From Methanosarcina vacuolata Z-761 (lineage in GTDB: Archaea; Halobacteriota; Methanosarcinia; Methanosarcinales; Methanosarcinaceae): a DNA stretch of 64,000 nt. This document shows, piece after piece, positions 35,782 to 46,124 of the stretch. Every line of letters starts with the position of its first letter. The stretch's first letter is position 1. Below the pieces are notes generated by a model. It was not told where the DNA came from. It was given only the letters and a program-made list of their open reading frames with translations, and did not search any database. The stretch is taken from NCBI RefSeq assembly GCF_000969905.1, contig NZ_CP009520.1, forward strand, positions 3,224,001-3,288,000. The letters are read 5' to 3'. Position numbers and translations under genes: made by a program.

Positions 35782-36353
35782 AATTAGACAGAAGATTAGG
35801 CTCCAGTCATATAATGGACTCTTGTCATTAAATATAGTTTTTTAGCTTGAGTTACAACTAACCGCAGCCTGTATATAAAAATAGTTGTCTCTAACTCTGA
35901 CTTTAAGTTTCCAACCACAATGAAATGCTTTTCAATTTTTGTCCTGGTTTTATTTAGGAATCAATTCAGTATTAACATTCCCGTAATATCCAAATCTTTT
36001 TAAAATTTAGCGCATATTACTAATCTAAACAAACATGATATTCTTTGAATAACATGCACAACCAATGAAAGTGCTTGCAGATGGCAGCATTTTCATGCCA
36101 AATATTTAAATGACTTAAAAACAAGTGAAAACTTGAAGAATCAAAGGGTTTTGGAATATTACATTAACTTATTTATCTACTGACATATCACTAAAATCGT
36201 CCGCGAATTACCTCTCTATTTTTACAAAGAAATAATTAATCTACTCAGTACTATAATAACGATTTAGAATAGTCTCCAGGTCTCTAAATGATAATTGCTC
36301 ACAAACATTAACTGCAGGATTTAAAATTATTTTTTGTGGTCAGGGAGTGCGGA

Positions 36354-39300
36354 ATGAGAGAAACACTGAGAAACTCTGGTATTGATATTATTGGAGACGT
36401 GCCCTGGGGAACACATTTCTGCCAGTTTTATCAGACAAAAAAAGAGTTAATGGACATAGTTGTCCCTTATTTTAAAGCAGGGTTGGAAGATAATGAATTT
36501 TGTCTCTGGGTTACGTCACAACCCCTGGAAGTAGAAGAGGCAAAAGAAGCCTTGAGAAGAGCCGTTCCTGATATTGATATTTATCTGGAGAAAAAGCAAA
36601 TTGAAATTATCCCTTATAACTCCTGGTATTTGAGAGGAGAAAGTTTCGATTTTGAGAGAGTTTTAAATGGATGGGATGAAAAATTAGGTGAAGCTCTAGC
36701 CAGTGGTTATGGAGGACTCAGGGTAGCAGGAAATGCTTCTTGGTTGAAAAAAGGATATTGGGATGATTTTGGTGATTATGAGAAAAAACTGGACATTAAT
36801 ATCGGCGAACGACAGATAATCTCTCTGTGCTCATATCTTCTTAGCATGTGCAGTGCAGCAGATACTATTGATTTAGCTTTTAACCATCAATTTTCTCTGA
36901 TTAAAAGGAAAGGAAAGTGGGAAAGGATCGAAAACCCCGGGCAGAAAAATAAGACTGATTGCAAGCAGACTGAGAAAGCGTTGATCCAGAGTGAGAAAGC
37001 GTTGATCCAGAGTGATCAGTACATCAAGCAGAAGTTAGAAGATATTCCTTCACCTTCTCGGGAAGTGGGTAAACTGGAAATCAATGATATCATTGACGCC
37101 CAGTCGATCCAGTTTATGATGGACTGCTTCTATAAGATTGCTCACATTCCCATGAGCCTGGATGATCTCAAAGGTAATGTTCTGGTAGGCGTAGGATGGC
37201 AGGAGATCTGCACGCAATTCCACAGGGTTCACCCCGAAGCCTGTAAAAACTGCGTAGAGAGTGACACAAAGTTATCTGTGGGCGTTTCCCCTGGAGAATT
37301 CAAGCTATATAAGTGCAAAAACAATATGTGGGACATAGCGACTCCCATCATAGTTGGTGGTCAACACCTTGCCAATATCTTCTCAGGCCAGTTCTTTTTT
37401 GAAGATGAACCTCTGGACTATGAGCTTTTCCGATTCCAGGCCAGAAAATATGGTTTCAATGAGGAGGAATACATAGCAGCACTTGAGAAAGTCCCACGGT
37501 TGAGCAGGGAAGCTGTGAATACAGGCATGGCCTTCTTTATAACTTTTGCCAACGTGATCTCGCAGTTAGGCTACAGCAATCTTAAGCTGGCTCAGTCGCT
37601 AGCTGAACGTGAAACACTTCTGGGTGCACTGCAGGAGAGTGAGGAGCGTTTCCGTTCAGTCCTTGAGAACTCACTCGACGTTGCTTACAGGCGAAACCTT
37701 CAGACTGACAGATACGACTACATGAGCCCGGTGGTAGAGAAGATTACTGGCTTCTCTGCCAAGGAAATGAGTGCAGTGAATGCCAGTGAGATTCTTGATC
37801 GCATTCATCCCGACGACCGTCCCAGAGTTCTTTTGAAGCGGGACCAGGCATACGATACTGGCTCTGGAACTTTGGAGTACCGGTTTAAACATAAGGATGG
37901 CAAATATCGCTGGTTCTTAGATCATTATACGGTTACCAAAGATAGAAACGGCAAGATGCTCTTTATTGGAGGTATCGTCCACGATATTACAAAGCGCAAA
38001 AAAGCAGAAGAAGCTCTAAAAAAAGCACATGAAAATCTAGAAGAAAAAGTTAAAGAACGAACAATCGAGCTTGAGAAAGCTTACAATTCATTGAAAGAAA
38101 GTGAGAAAGGCCTTGCCGAAGCTCAAAAAATGGCTCATATTGGAAACTGGGAATGGGATATTGAAACTGATAAAGCCTACTGGTCTGAGGAAATGTATCG
38201 TATTTTTGGACGTGATCCTCAAGAGCTAGCACCTTCTTACAATGAATATTTAAGTTACATACATCCCGATGATCTAGACTACTACCGCAACGCCCTTAAA
38301 AAAGCTACAAAGGAAGATCTTTTTGTTATCGATTACAGGATTGTCTTAGCAAATGGGGAAGAACGCATAGTCCATCTAAAATCAGAATTCGTGTCTAATG
38401 GTGAGAATACCCCCACAAAAATAAAAGGAATAGTTCAGGACATTACTGAAAGCAAAAAAGCTGAAGAGAAAATACAGAAACTGTTGAATGCAATGGAATC
38501 ATCGGATGATGCTATTATAACTGAGTCTCTTGAATGTGTTATTACAAGCTGGAATAAGGGTGCAGAGCAGATTTATGGTTATTCATCTGAAGAAATTCTG
38601 GGGAAAAATGTCTCAATCCTTGAACCGGATGATCTCAAAGGGGAAATAAGACAGTTAATTGAAAAGATTAAACAAAAAGAAAAGATCCGGCATTACAAAA
38701 CTCTTCGGCAGAAAAAGGACGGTACCTTAATAAATGTTTCAATAACTCTTTCTCCGGTTTTTGACGCATCTGGAAAGCTCGTGGCTATCTCAAGTATTGT
38801 AAGAGATGTTACTGAGCGTATCAAGGCGGAAGAAGCACTGCGTGAGAGCGAAACGCGTCTACGTCGATTTTACGAATCAGATATGATCGGTGTGTGTTTC
38901 TACAATCTGAAAGGTTCGATAACAGAAGCTAACGACAAGTTCCTGGAGATAGTTGGTTACACTCGCGAAGACTTGCTGACTGGGCAGATTAAATGGGATA
39001 AGATGACTCCACCGGAGTACAGTCAATTGGATGAGCATGCCATGGCGGAACTCAAATCAAAAGGTGCAAGTACGCCTTATGAGAAGGAATACATCCGCAA
39101 AGATGGCTCGCACGTACCTGTTATCATAGGGGTAGCTACTTTCAATAAGGTGCTTTATGAAGGATTAGCCTTTGTTCTCGATATCACCGAGAAAAAAAAG
39201 GCAGAGGAAGCTCTGTCAAATCTCGAGACTGCCCGTAAGAAAGAAATCCACCACAGGATAAAAAATAACCTGCAAGTTATCTCTTCTCTTCTTGATCTTC

Positions 39301-39869
39301 AGGCTGATAAATTCGATAATCCGAAAGTTATTGAGGCTTTCAGGGAAAGCCAGAATCGAGTTATATCTATGGCTCTCATCCACGAAGAACTATATAAAGG
39401 AGAAGGAACTGACACTCTGAATTTTTCTGAATACCTTAAAAAATTGGCTGAAAATCTTTTCCAAACTTACAGACTTTATAGTAAAAATCTTAACCTATTC
39501 ACAGATCTGGAAGAAAATGCATTCTTTAATATGGATACTGCTGTCCCATTAGGAATAATTGTTAATGAACTAGTTTCCAATTCCCTCAAACATGCATTTA
39601 CTGAAGACCAGGAAGGTGAAGTCCGAATTAAGCTTTGCAGGGAAGGGACCAATGATGAAATAAGTAAATCTCTTTTCAGCCTGACAGTTTCAGATAATGG
39701 GATAGGAATTCCTGAAAATTTAGAATTAGAGAGTCTAGAATCACTCGGACTTCAGCTAGTAGATATTCTTGTTGACCAGCTGGACGGGAAAATCGAGCTT
39801 AAAAGAAAACAGGGAGTTGAGTTTAAAATTACGTTTAGTGTAGTGGAAAATCCGAAGTCTATGAATTAA
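36354..39869 (+). CDS. Multidomain sensor histidine kinase: MEDS-PocR-PAS(4)-HisKA_2-HATPase
   Basis: The product has about 1171 residues from ATG 36354, chosen for AGGGAG eight bases before. The domains are: a MEDS/DcmR-like sensor at 1-170 (VPWGTHFCQFYQTKKELMDI); PocR at about 200-395 with CKNCVESD and LYKCKNNMWDIATPI, where cysteines may bind a metal or redox cofactor; four PAS domains between about 405 and 950; a HisKA_2 dimerisation segment with the phospho-His in EIHHRIKNNLQVISSLLDLQ; then HATPase_c (NELVSNSLKHAF, DNGIGIP). It has no TM helix, so it senses cytosolic signals. No response regulator is adjacent, so its partner must be elsewhere. MEDS and PocR suggest a link to one-carbon or organic compound sensing (inference). 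Confidence 0.93.
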   Translation: MRETLRNSGIDIIGDVPWGTHFCQFYQTKKELMDIVVPYFKAGLEDNEFCLWVTSQPLEVEEAKEALRRAVPDIDIYLEKKQIEIIPYNSWYLRGESFDFERVLNGWDEKLGEALASGYGGLRVAGNASWLKKGYWDDFGDYEKKLDINIGERQIISLCSYLLSMCSAADTIDLAFNHQFSLIKRKGKWERIENPGQKNKTDCKQTEKALIQSEKALIQSDQYIKQKLEDIPSPSREVGKLEINDIIDAQSIQFMMDCFYKIAHIPMSLDDLKGNVLVGVGWQEICTQFHRVHPEACKNCVESDTKLSVGVSPGEFKLYKCKNNMWDIATPIIVGGQHLANIFSGQFFFEDEPLDYELFRFQARKYGFNEEEYIAALEKVPRLSREAVNTGMAFFITFANVISQLGYSNLKLAQSLAERETLLGALQESEERFRSVLENSLDVAYRRNLQTDRYDYMSPVVEKITGFSAKEMSAVNASEILDRIHPDDRPRVLLKRDQAYDTGSGTLEYRFKHKDGKYRWFLDHYTVTKDRNGKMLFIGGIVHDITKRKKAEEALKKAHENLEEKVKERTIELEKAYNSLKESEKGLAEAQKMAHIGNWEWDIETDKAYWSEEMYRIFGRDPQELAPSYNEYLSYIHPDDLDYYRNALKKATKEDLFVIDYRIVLANGEERIVHLKSEFVSNGENTPTKIKGIVQDITESKKAEEKIQKLLNAMESSDDAIITESLECVITSWNKGAEQIYGYSSEEILGKNVSILEPDDLKGEIRQLIEKIKQKEKIRHYKTLRQKKDGTLINVSITLSPVFDASGKLVAISSIVRDVTERIKAEEALRESETRLRRFYESDMIGVCFYNLKGSITEANDKFLEIVGYTREDLLTGQIKWDKMTPPEYSQLDEHAMAELKSKGASTPYEKEYIRKDGSHVPVIIGVATFNKVLYEGLAFVLDITEKKKAEEALSNLETARKKEIHHRIKNNLQVISSLLDLQADKFDNPKVIEAFRESQNRVISMALIHEELYKGEGTDTLNFSEYLKKLAENLFQTYRLYSKNLNLFTDLEENAFFNMDTAVPLGIIVNELVSNSLKHAFTEDQEGEVRIKLCREGTNDEISKSLFSLTVSDNGIGIPENLELESLESLGLQLVDILVDQLDGKIELKRKQGVEFKITFSVVENPKSMN

Positions 39870-40391
39870 TAAACACAGGATACATTTTCAATAGTAATAT
39901 GAAAGTTTTGCAATGAATTTAAAATTAATTTTTCTCATAAAGTAATGATGATTTCACTAATAATTTATTAATATATGGACTCGTTTTCTCAATGTTTATA
40001 TAATATGCGTGGATGTATGGAAAAATTAAATGTCAGGACTCAGGCTAATAGACAGTCGTTATTCTTGATATTCGCACTTGTAGCTTTCAGCCATGGAAGT
40101 GTGAATAAAAAATTCACTATCCAGCAACTTACATATCTAAGAATTCATAAATCTCCGTGAGACCTTCCAAGATTCTTTTCTGTTGTGGGCACCCAGGTTG
40201 ATTTATTAATGGCTGATTAGCTGATATTGATTTATTATTGATTTATTATTGATTTGTTCATGGCTAATTTACTTACTGACTTATATATGATTACTGATCA
40301 AGTTAATAATTTATTATCGGTTTACTGATTGATCACTAATCGATTACTAAGCGGTTTATTCGCATTCACCTGAATAGGATGTACTGATTCG
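39870..40391. other. Intergenic gap with degenerate ATTGATTTATT repeats
   Basis: This 522-bp gap upstream of lysS has no supported gene. At 40213-40260 a short TTGATTTATTA unit is repeated three times, followed by looser GATTACTGAT-type repetition to about 40350. Confidence 0.5.
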
Positions 40392-41939
40392 ATGAGCATG
40401 GAAATTAACAATGAAAAAATGTCAGATAGCCTTGTACCGTCTGACAATGAATCTGACAGTAATGATATTTCAGATAGCAGGGTCTTTGATGATTCTAAAC
40501 TTACAAAACTAAACGGTATCAGAAACCAGGGACTTAACCCATACCCCTATAAGTTTGAAAAGAATGGGGATATCTGTGAAATCCAGAAAAAGTTCGAGGA
40601 CTTTGAAAAGAATGAAGGCTTAACGGTCAGAACCGCAGGAAGGCTCTACAATATTCGCAGGCTTGGAAAAATGATATTTGCCGATCTTGGAGACCAGGGG
40701 AGCAGAATTCAGGTTACTTTAAGAAAAGGAAATCTTCCTGATGAGGATTTCAATACTTTTAAAACCCTGGTCGATTCGGGAGATATCGTAGGTGTTCAGG
40801 GCACACTTTTCAGGACAAAAAGGGGTGAAAATTCCATCAGCGTGTCCGAATTTTCCCTTCTCTCAAAATCCCTCTGTGCCCTCCCCGAAAAATTCCACGG
40901 CTTAAAAGACGTTGAAACCAGGTACAGAAAAAGGTATCTTGACCTTATAGTCAATGCTGATAAGCGAGAGATTTTCGTCATGAGGAGCAAACTCATCTCC
41001 GAGATCAGACGATTCCTTTCTGACAGGGAATTCCTGGAATTTGAGACTCCGATACTCCAGAATGTCTACGGAGGCGCAAACGCAAGGCCTTTCACGACTT
41101 TCCATAACTGTCTCGGGCAGAAACTCTTCCTTAGAATTGCCCCTGAACTTTATCTTAAGAGGCTTATTGTTGGCGGTTACGAGAAGATCTTTGAGATCTC
41201 CAAGAATTTCAGGAACGAAGATATTGACACAACCCATAACCCTGAGTTCACCATGATCGAAGTCTATGAAGCTTACAGGGACTACAATGACATGATGGAC
41301 TTAACCGAAGGCCTGATCTCGGAACTTGTGGTCAAGCTGACTGGTAGCTATGAAGTTAAAATTGGAGAAAACACGCTCAATCTCCGTACCCCCTGGAAAA
41401 GAATTTCCATGGAAGATGCCTTAAAAGAGTATGCTGGACTTGATGTTTTTGCACACTCGCTTGAAGAATTGAAACAAATCGCAATCGATAACAAGATCGA
41501 GGATTACGAAAAGGCAAAAACTTACGGAGAGTTCCTTGCCCTGCTATTTGAGGGCCTGGTAGAAGACAAGCTGATAAACCCTACTTTCATTTATGATTTC
41601 CCTGTGGAAAATTCCCCACTTGCCAAAAACCACAGGTCAAAAGAGGGCTTTGTCGAGAGATTCGAACTCTTCTTAAACGGCTGGGAACTGGCAAACGGTT
41701 ATTCCGAACTGAACGATCCTATTGAACAGCAAAAAAGGTTCGAAGAACAGGACAAGAAAAGAAAGTTAGGAGACCTTGAAGCTCAGACCATCGATTACGA
41801 TTTCGTAAATGCTCTCGGATACGGAATGCCCCCTACAGGCGGCATGGGGCTTGGAATCGACAGGCTTACCATGATCCTTGCGGGCCTGGACTCTATCAAA
41901 GAAGTAATCCTTTTCCCGCAGATGAAAAGGGAAGACTGA
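40392..41939 (+). CDS. lysS: Lysyl-tRNA synthetase, class II
   Basis: The product has 515 residues. An unusual N-terminal extension of about 35 residues rich in Asp and Ser precedes the OB-fold anticodon domain (LTVRTAGRLYNIRRLGKMIF). The class II core follows: motif 1 near FLEFETPILQNVYGGANARP, motif 2 KNFRNEDIDTTHNPEFTMIE, motif 3 GMGLGIDRLTMIL. Most archaea use class I LysRS. Methanosarcina is known to carry both. It charges tRNA-Lys. A hairpin plus T-tract follows at 42041. Confidence 0.97.
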   Translation: MSMEINNEKMSDSLVPSDNESDSNDISDSRVFDDSKLTKLNGIRNQGLNPYPYKFEKNGDICEIQKKFEDFEKNEGLTVRTAGRLYNIRRLGKMIFADLGDQGSRIQVTLRKGNLPDEDFNTFKTLVDSGDIVGVQGTLFRTKRGENSISVSEFSLLSKSLCALPEKFHGLKDVETRYRKRYLDLIVNADKREIFVMRSKLISEIRRFLSDREFLEFETPILQNVYGGANARPFTTFHNCLGQKLFLRIAPELYLKRLIVGGYEKIFEISKNFRNEDIDTTHNPEFTMIEVYEAYRDYNDMMDLTEGLISELVVKLTGSYEVKIGENTLNLRTPWKRISMEDALKEYAGLDVFAHSLEELKQIAIDNKIEDYEKAKTYGEFLALLFEGLVEDKLINPTFIYDFPVENSPLAKNHRSKEGFVERFELFLNGWELANGYSELNDPIEQQKRFEEQDKKRKLGDLEAQTIDYDFVNALGYGMPPTGGMGLGIDRLTMILAGLDSIKEVILFPQMKRED

Positions 41940-41960
41940 GTGATTTCAGACTTAATTTTA

Positions 41961-42017
41961 TTCTATAGGTCCGAGTTCGTTCTATAGGTCCAAGTTCGTT
42001 CTGCAGGTCTGAGTTTG
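41961..42017. repeat. 19-bp tandem repeat, 3 copies
   Basis: The unit TTCTATAGGTCCGAGTTCG occurs in three adjacent copies, the third divergent, between the lysS stop and its putative terminator. Confidence 0.85.
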
Positions 42018-42040
42018 TCCTGCTAAGCGGACGGCCAGTT

Positions 42041-42065
42041 GGGGAGAAAATCCCCTTCTTTTTTA
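42041..42065 (+). terminator. Hairpin plus T-tract downstream of lysS
   Basis: A GGGGA/TCCCC stem with a small GAAAA-type loop is followed directly by TTCTTTTTTA. This is a plausible transcription end for lysS. Confidence 0.6.
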
Positions 42066-42140
42066 TTCCGGAGAAGCTTACTCCTGAAAAGCCTGAATGG
42101 CACCTTCCCTGGGCAGCATATTATTTGATTTGGCTGAATT

Positions 42141-42166
42141 GGTCATCGGTTAAGGAATTTTCTTGC
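42141..42166. repeat. Dispersed 26-bp repeat copy
   Basis: GGTCATCGGTTAAGGAATTT plus TCTTGC is identical to the complement of 13843-13868. A diverged version forms both ends of 58412-58919. It is probably a genus-wide intergenic or transposon-end repeat. Confidence 0.65.
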
Positions 42167-42193
42167 TTGAAAGCTATCTATTTTGCATTAGGA

Positions 42194-42223
42194 GCCGGCC
42201 TTAGAAGCCGGCCTTAAATTTTT
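42194..42223. terminator. GCCGGC hairpin with T-rich tail
   Basis: Two copies of GCCGGC (42194-42199 and 42207-42212) can form a 6-bp stem, followed by TTAAATTTTT. It may be a second terminator. No gene ends close by except lysS. Confidence 0.4.
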
Positions 42224-42539
42224 GCCTCTTTACATGAAATCTGTACCCTGTTCCAGCTTACAACTCATTGAAATAGATAATAAACGTTGAGACATTGCTG
42301 CAATTTGTCATGCTTCCTTACTTAACCAAAGACGTATGTGATAGGTTTTCACCAGTTGAGATACTGTTGAAGTTTAAGGGAAGTAAAAACATAAATTATA
42401 GTGAAAATAACATAATTATTAAAGTTACTAAGAAAATAAGAGAATTAGATAAAATTCTACAATTCAATATATTCCCTACAAAAACTGGGAGTTGAGGTAA
42501 AGAATTCAGGTAATTGGATATACTAAAGGAAGGACCGCT

Positions 42540-43241
42540 ATGAACCAGTATCCACAATGGTATTATGATGAATTCAAACAAGTCGGGGTAGACTATACAG
42601 ATCTTGAAGAAGTCAGGGCTTATGATCTATGTATGCAGAAATTGAGAGATATTGAAAGTGAATTCAATAGTATTCAAGGACTTATTAATATTAAGGACAC
42701 AGATTTACTTCTTGAAATCGGAACTGGGACAGGGGAACTGGCACTCAAATTTTCAGCGCACTGCAGAAAAGTTGTGGCTATCGATGTTTCGAAAAAAATG
42801 ATAAATTTTGCGAAAATGAAGGCTGAAGGCCAGAAAAAAACAAATATAGAATTTTATAATGCTGGCTTTTTAACATATGAAAACTACGATGAACCTTATG
42901 ATGTCATTGTCACTCAACTAGCTTTACACCACCTTCCAGACTACTGGAAAATGATTGCTCTGAGACGGATCTACGGAATGTTGAAGGAAGGCGGAAAGTT
43001 CTACTTACGTGATGTTGTTTTCCCTTCACTGATTTTGGATTATGACAGTTATTTTAATAAAATTGTAAATGACCTTAGAAAATCTGCAGGGGACAAACTT
43101 GCTGAAGAGACCGAAATCCACATAAGGGAAGAATTTTCAACGCTGGATTGGATTATGGAAGGTCTCCTGAAAAACGCTGGGTTTTGTATTGAATCTGTTA
43201 AATGTGATGGGTTTATTGCAGGTTATCTTTGCAAAAAATGA
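42540..43241 (+). CDS. Class I SAM-dependent methyltransferase
   Basis: The product has 233 residues with AAGGAAGG before ATG. Motif I is LLEIGTGTGELALKF at about residues 60-74, the acidic residue after strand 2 is VVAIDVSKKMI, and motif IV is DVIVTQLALHHLPDY. Post-motif GGKFYLRDVVFP is typical of methyltransferase-11/25 types. Substrate unknown. The 300 bases upstream hold no supported gene. Confidence 0.92.
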   Translation: MNQYPQWYYDEFKQVGVDYTDLEEVRAYDLCMQKLRDIESEFNSIQGLINIKDTDLLLEIGTGTGELALKFSAHCRKVVAIDVSKKMINFAKMKAEGQKKTNIEFYNAGFLTYENYDEPYDVIVTQLALHHLPDYWKMIALRRIYGMLKEGGKFYLRDVVFPSLILDYDSYFNKIVNDLRKSAGDKLAEETEIHIREEFSTLDWIMEGLLKNAGFCIESVKCDGFIAGYLCKK

Positions 43242-43318
43242 TATGTTTGAAATGTAAGAGACTTGAAAAGCAACTGATTTTATAAAAAGTATCAAAAAGG
43301 TTCAAAGAAAAATATTAG

Positions 43319-43546
43319 GTGGCAGACGGCGTTTTCGGAGTTGATATCAAAAACGGAAAATGCGTCTTTGAAACCTGAAGCAAGTACCCGACGGCAAAAG
43401 GGCTTCTCGAAGACCGGCTCGTGAGATGTTCACTTGGAAAACAGGTGTATACGAGCGTGAATAAAGAGATTGGGATTATAGAGGATGTCAAGATTTGCAG
43501 GTTAGAGGATTCTGATTTTAGAGTTTTTTTAAGGGAATGGATGTAA
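43319..43546 (+). pseudogene. Decayed small gene with one in-frame TGA
   Basis: From GTG 43319 the frame reads VADGVFGVDIKNGKCVFET, then TGA, then SKYPTAKGLLEDRLVRCSLG and further well-formed protein-like sequence to TAA 43544-43546. In all there are 76 codons with a single stop. The amino-acid make-up is natural on both sides of the stop. The family is not recognised. Confidence 0.45.
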
Positions 43547-43702
43547 TATCTGTTGGGAAATTAAATTGTGCTCAATTAGCTAATTTTACTCAGAGCGGAA
43601 TTTTTCCGTAGAAATATTTTTTAACGAATCTTTTCAATCCCAAAAATCAAAAAGAAACCGTTTTAAGCTTGAAGTTTTATTGAAACTTATGGTGTTGGGC
43701 AG

Positions 43703-46051
43703 TTGTTAGATCAAGACAAAATTCATGATCAGTGTCTTAGAGAAGATCCAAAAAAACGCATCAAGGCACTAGAACAATTAGAATTTAAATTTTTCTCATT
43801 ATCAGATAAACAAAAGGCGTGGAAAGACTTACATGTATTAACCAATGATGAATATTGGGGAGTGAGGTATAAGGTAGCTTATGTTCTTGGTTCTGTTTTT
43901 CCCTATCTACCAGATAAACAAAAGGCATGGAACGACTTACATGCATTGACCAGTGATGAAGACAGGGATGTAAGGGTTAAAGCTGTCTATGCTCTTGGCT
44001 CTGCGTTTTCTCAAATGCCAGATAAACAAAAGGCATGGAAACACCTAATTAGACTGACCAGCGACGAAGACTGGAGGGTGCGAGATAAAGCTGCCTCTGC
44101 TCTTGGTTCTGCGTTTTCTCATATGCCAGATAAACAAAAGGTTTGGGTCGACTTACATGTATTAACCAATGATGAATATTATGATGTAAGGTCTAGTGCA
44201 GCTTTTGCTCTTGGTTCTCTGTTTTCTCAACTACCAGATAAACAAAAAGCTTGCGAAGATTTAACCAGACTGACAAAAGATAATGATGAAGATGTGAGGC
44301 TTAAAGCTGTTTATGCTCTTAATTCTGCGTTTTCTCAATTGCCAGATAAACAAAATGCATGGGAACATTTGATTAGACTGACAAAGGACAAAGATAGCCG
44401 TGTGAGGTACGATGCGACGACTTCTGTTCTTGTTGCATTTTCTCAAGTACCAGATAAACAAAAGGCATGGAAATACCTAATTAGACTGACAAAAGAGAAA
44501 GTAGTAAATACAAGGCATAAAGTGGCTGCTGCTCTTGGTTCTTTGTTTTTATATGTACCAGATAAACAACAAGTATGGAACGACTTAATAAAACTAATCA
44601 AAGATGAAGACATTTTGGTGAGGTATAGTGCTGTCGACGCACTTAGTTCTGTTTTTTTTAACGTGCCAGACAAGAAACAGGCATGGAATGACTTAATTAG
44701 ACTGACTAATAATGAGAACAAGTCTGTGAGGACAGGTGCTGCCTCTGTTCTTGGTTCTGCATTTTCTCAAGTGCCAGATAAACAACAGGCATGGAATGAC
44801 CTACATAGACTGACAAATGATGAAGACAGTTCTGTGAGGCTTAGTGCTGCCTCTGCTCTTGGTTCTGCGTTTTCTCAAGTGCCAGATGAACAACAGGCAT
44901 GGAACGACTTAATTAAACTGGCCACTGATAAAGATAGCACTGTGAGAAGCTATGCAAATCATTCTCTTGGAAAAGTTTCCATATTCAAGGCTTCCCAATC
45001 AGAAAAAGAAGAAGATTACAAAAATGAATTGGAAAAAGCGATTGATTTTTTTGAAAAGTCAGCAAGAGAATCATCTTACTGGATAAATCCGTCTCGATTT
45101 TGCCTCCCCTTCTATCGTTCTTTTCATACAATAATATTCAAAAGACTGGAATCAAAAGAAGAAGTGGACAAATATTTGGTAGAAGCAAAAAATGCCGTTG
45201 AAGGTTCAAAGAGTAAAGAATTACTTTTTGAAGCTGTTGAAAACCTTGCAAACGCATTAAAAAAAGTTGAGAATCTCAGAAATTTGAACTTAGAGACAAT
45301 GAAAGGCGAGATCGGTTTTTATAGACAATACTGTGATCGTGCAGCAGAACTCATGAGAGATACTGAAGAAACAGCACCTTTTGCAACAGTAGCTATGAGA
45401 AAGGGGTTGCCTATACTGGACAGAAACCTAAAAGAGCTTCTCGAAGATATTCAAAAGAAAGCAAAAAACGCGTGCAAAGAATCGAAAGGGACCGATGCAG
45501 AAGAAATTGCATGTGCTATTAATAGAGAAATCCAAACGTGGGAAATCGGCAGTCAGGAGGAAATGGCTTTTAATGTGGAAAACCTGATTTTTACCTTAGA
45601 ATCAAATATCCCAAGAATACAAGAGAATCAGTATATTTTCAACAGGATTCAACAAATAAGAGAACAAAAAGATGTTCCCAAACAGTATGGGATCATATCT
45701 ACTATCATCCCATTGATTCCAAAAATATACATGGAACAAAAAGTGGACGAGCTTGAAAACGATATTAAGGGAATAAAGGAAAAAATAGACTATGTAATCA
45801 TCTCTCTGAAACCTGGAATAAAAGAAGAAATTGAAATCTCTGTAGGAACTGAAATTTTAGGTACTGGTGTAACACACAAAATTACGATACCCTTGCAGGA
45901 AATTTCTTACTCAGAACTGAAAGAAGACCTTGAAAAAATAACGGGAAGAAAAATTGATAAATTATCCAAAGTGCCAAAAAAGTTGGCTAATAAAATCAAG
46001 GGTTATTTACTCCTGCATGACAAAGAAGATGTTCTTGAAAAGTTAATTTGA
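43703..46051 (+). CDS. HEAT-repeat protein with 11 regular 36-residue repeats
   Basis: The product has 782 residues from TTG 43703 (GGTGTTGGG just upstream). After 33 residues come 11 head-to-tail 36-residue HEAT-like repeats (to about residue 430) of the form DKQKAWNDLxxLTxDExxxV, RxxAxxALGSAFSQxP. The 108-bp units are also similar at DNA level. A helical middle region (430-680) is followed by a coiled coil (VDELENDIKGIKEKIDYVII) and a C-terminal domain with EIEISVGTEILGTGVTHKIT. HEAT solenoids bind partner proteins, and the end may be an effector or oligomerisation module. Function unknown. A DUF1016 nuclease gene converges from the right. Confidence 0.88.
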   Translation: MLDQDKIHDQCLREDPKKRIKALEQLEFKFFSLSDKQKAWKDLHVLTNDEYWGVRYKVAYVLGSVFPYLPDKQKAWNDLHALTSDEDRDVRVKAVYALGSAFSQMPDKQKAWKHLIRLTSDEDWRVRDKAASALGSAFSHMPDKQKVWVDLHVLTNDEYYDVRSSAAFALGSLFSQLPDKQKACEDLTRLTKDNDEDVRLKAVYALNSAFSQLPDKQNAWEHLIRLTKDKDSRVRYDATTSVLVAFSQVPDKQKAWKYLIRLTKEKVVNTRHKVAAALGSLFLYVPDKQQVWNDLIKLIKDEDILVRYSAVDALSSVFFNVPDKKQAWNDLIRLTNNENKSVRTGAASVLGSAFSQVPDKQQAWNDLHRLTNDEDSSVRLSAASALGSAFSQVPDEQQAWNDLIKLATDKDSTVRSYANHSLGKVSIFKASQSEKEEDYKNELEKAIDFFEKSARESSYWINPSRFCLPFYRSFHTIIFKRLESKEEVDKYLVEAKNAVEGSKSKELLFEAVENLANALKKVENLRNLNLETMKGEIGFYRQYCDRAAELMRDTEETAPFATVAMRKGLPILDRNLKELLEDIQKKAKNACKESKGTDAEEIACAINREIQTWEIGSQEEMAFNVENLIFTLESNIPRIQENQYIFNRIQQIREQKDVPKQYGIISTIIPLIPKIYMEQKVDELENDIKGIKEKIDYVIISLKPGIKEEIEISVGTEILGTGVTHKITIPLQEISYSELKEDLEKITGRKIDKLSKVPKKLANKIKGYLLLHDKEDVLEKLI

Positions 46052-46124
46052 ACCCTCTTTTCGCGATATTATTTCTAAGCAGTTGAAAACTGAGACTTTA
46101 CTTCATTTTAGTTTTCTTATCTAA

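Noticed and set aside
39975-40160. 61-codon plus-strand frame after the histidine kinase
   Set aside because: No ribosome site, no recognisable features, and short length in random AT-rich sequence.
42295-42495. 66-codon plus-strand frame before the methyltransferase
   Set aside because: No convincing ribosome site or family features. Possible remnant but not supportable.
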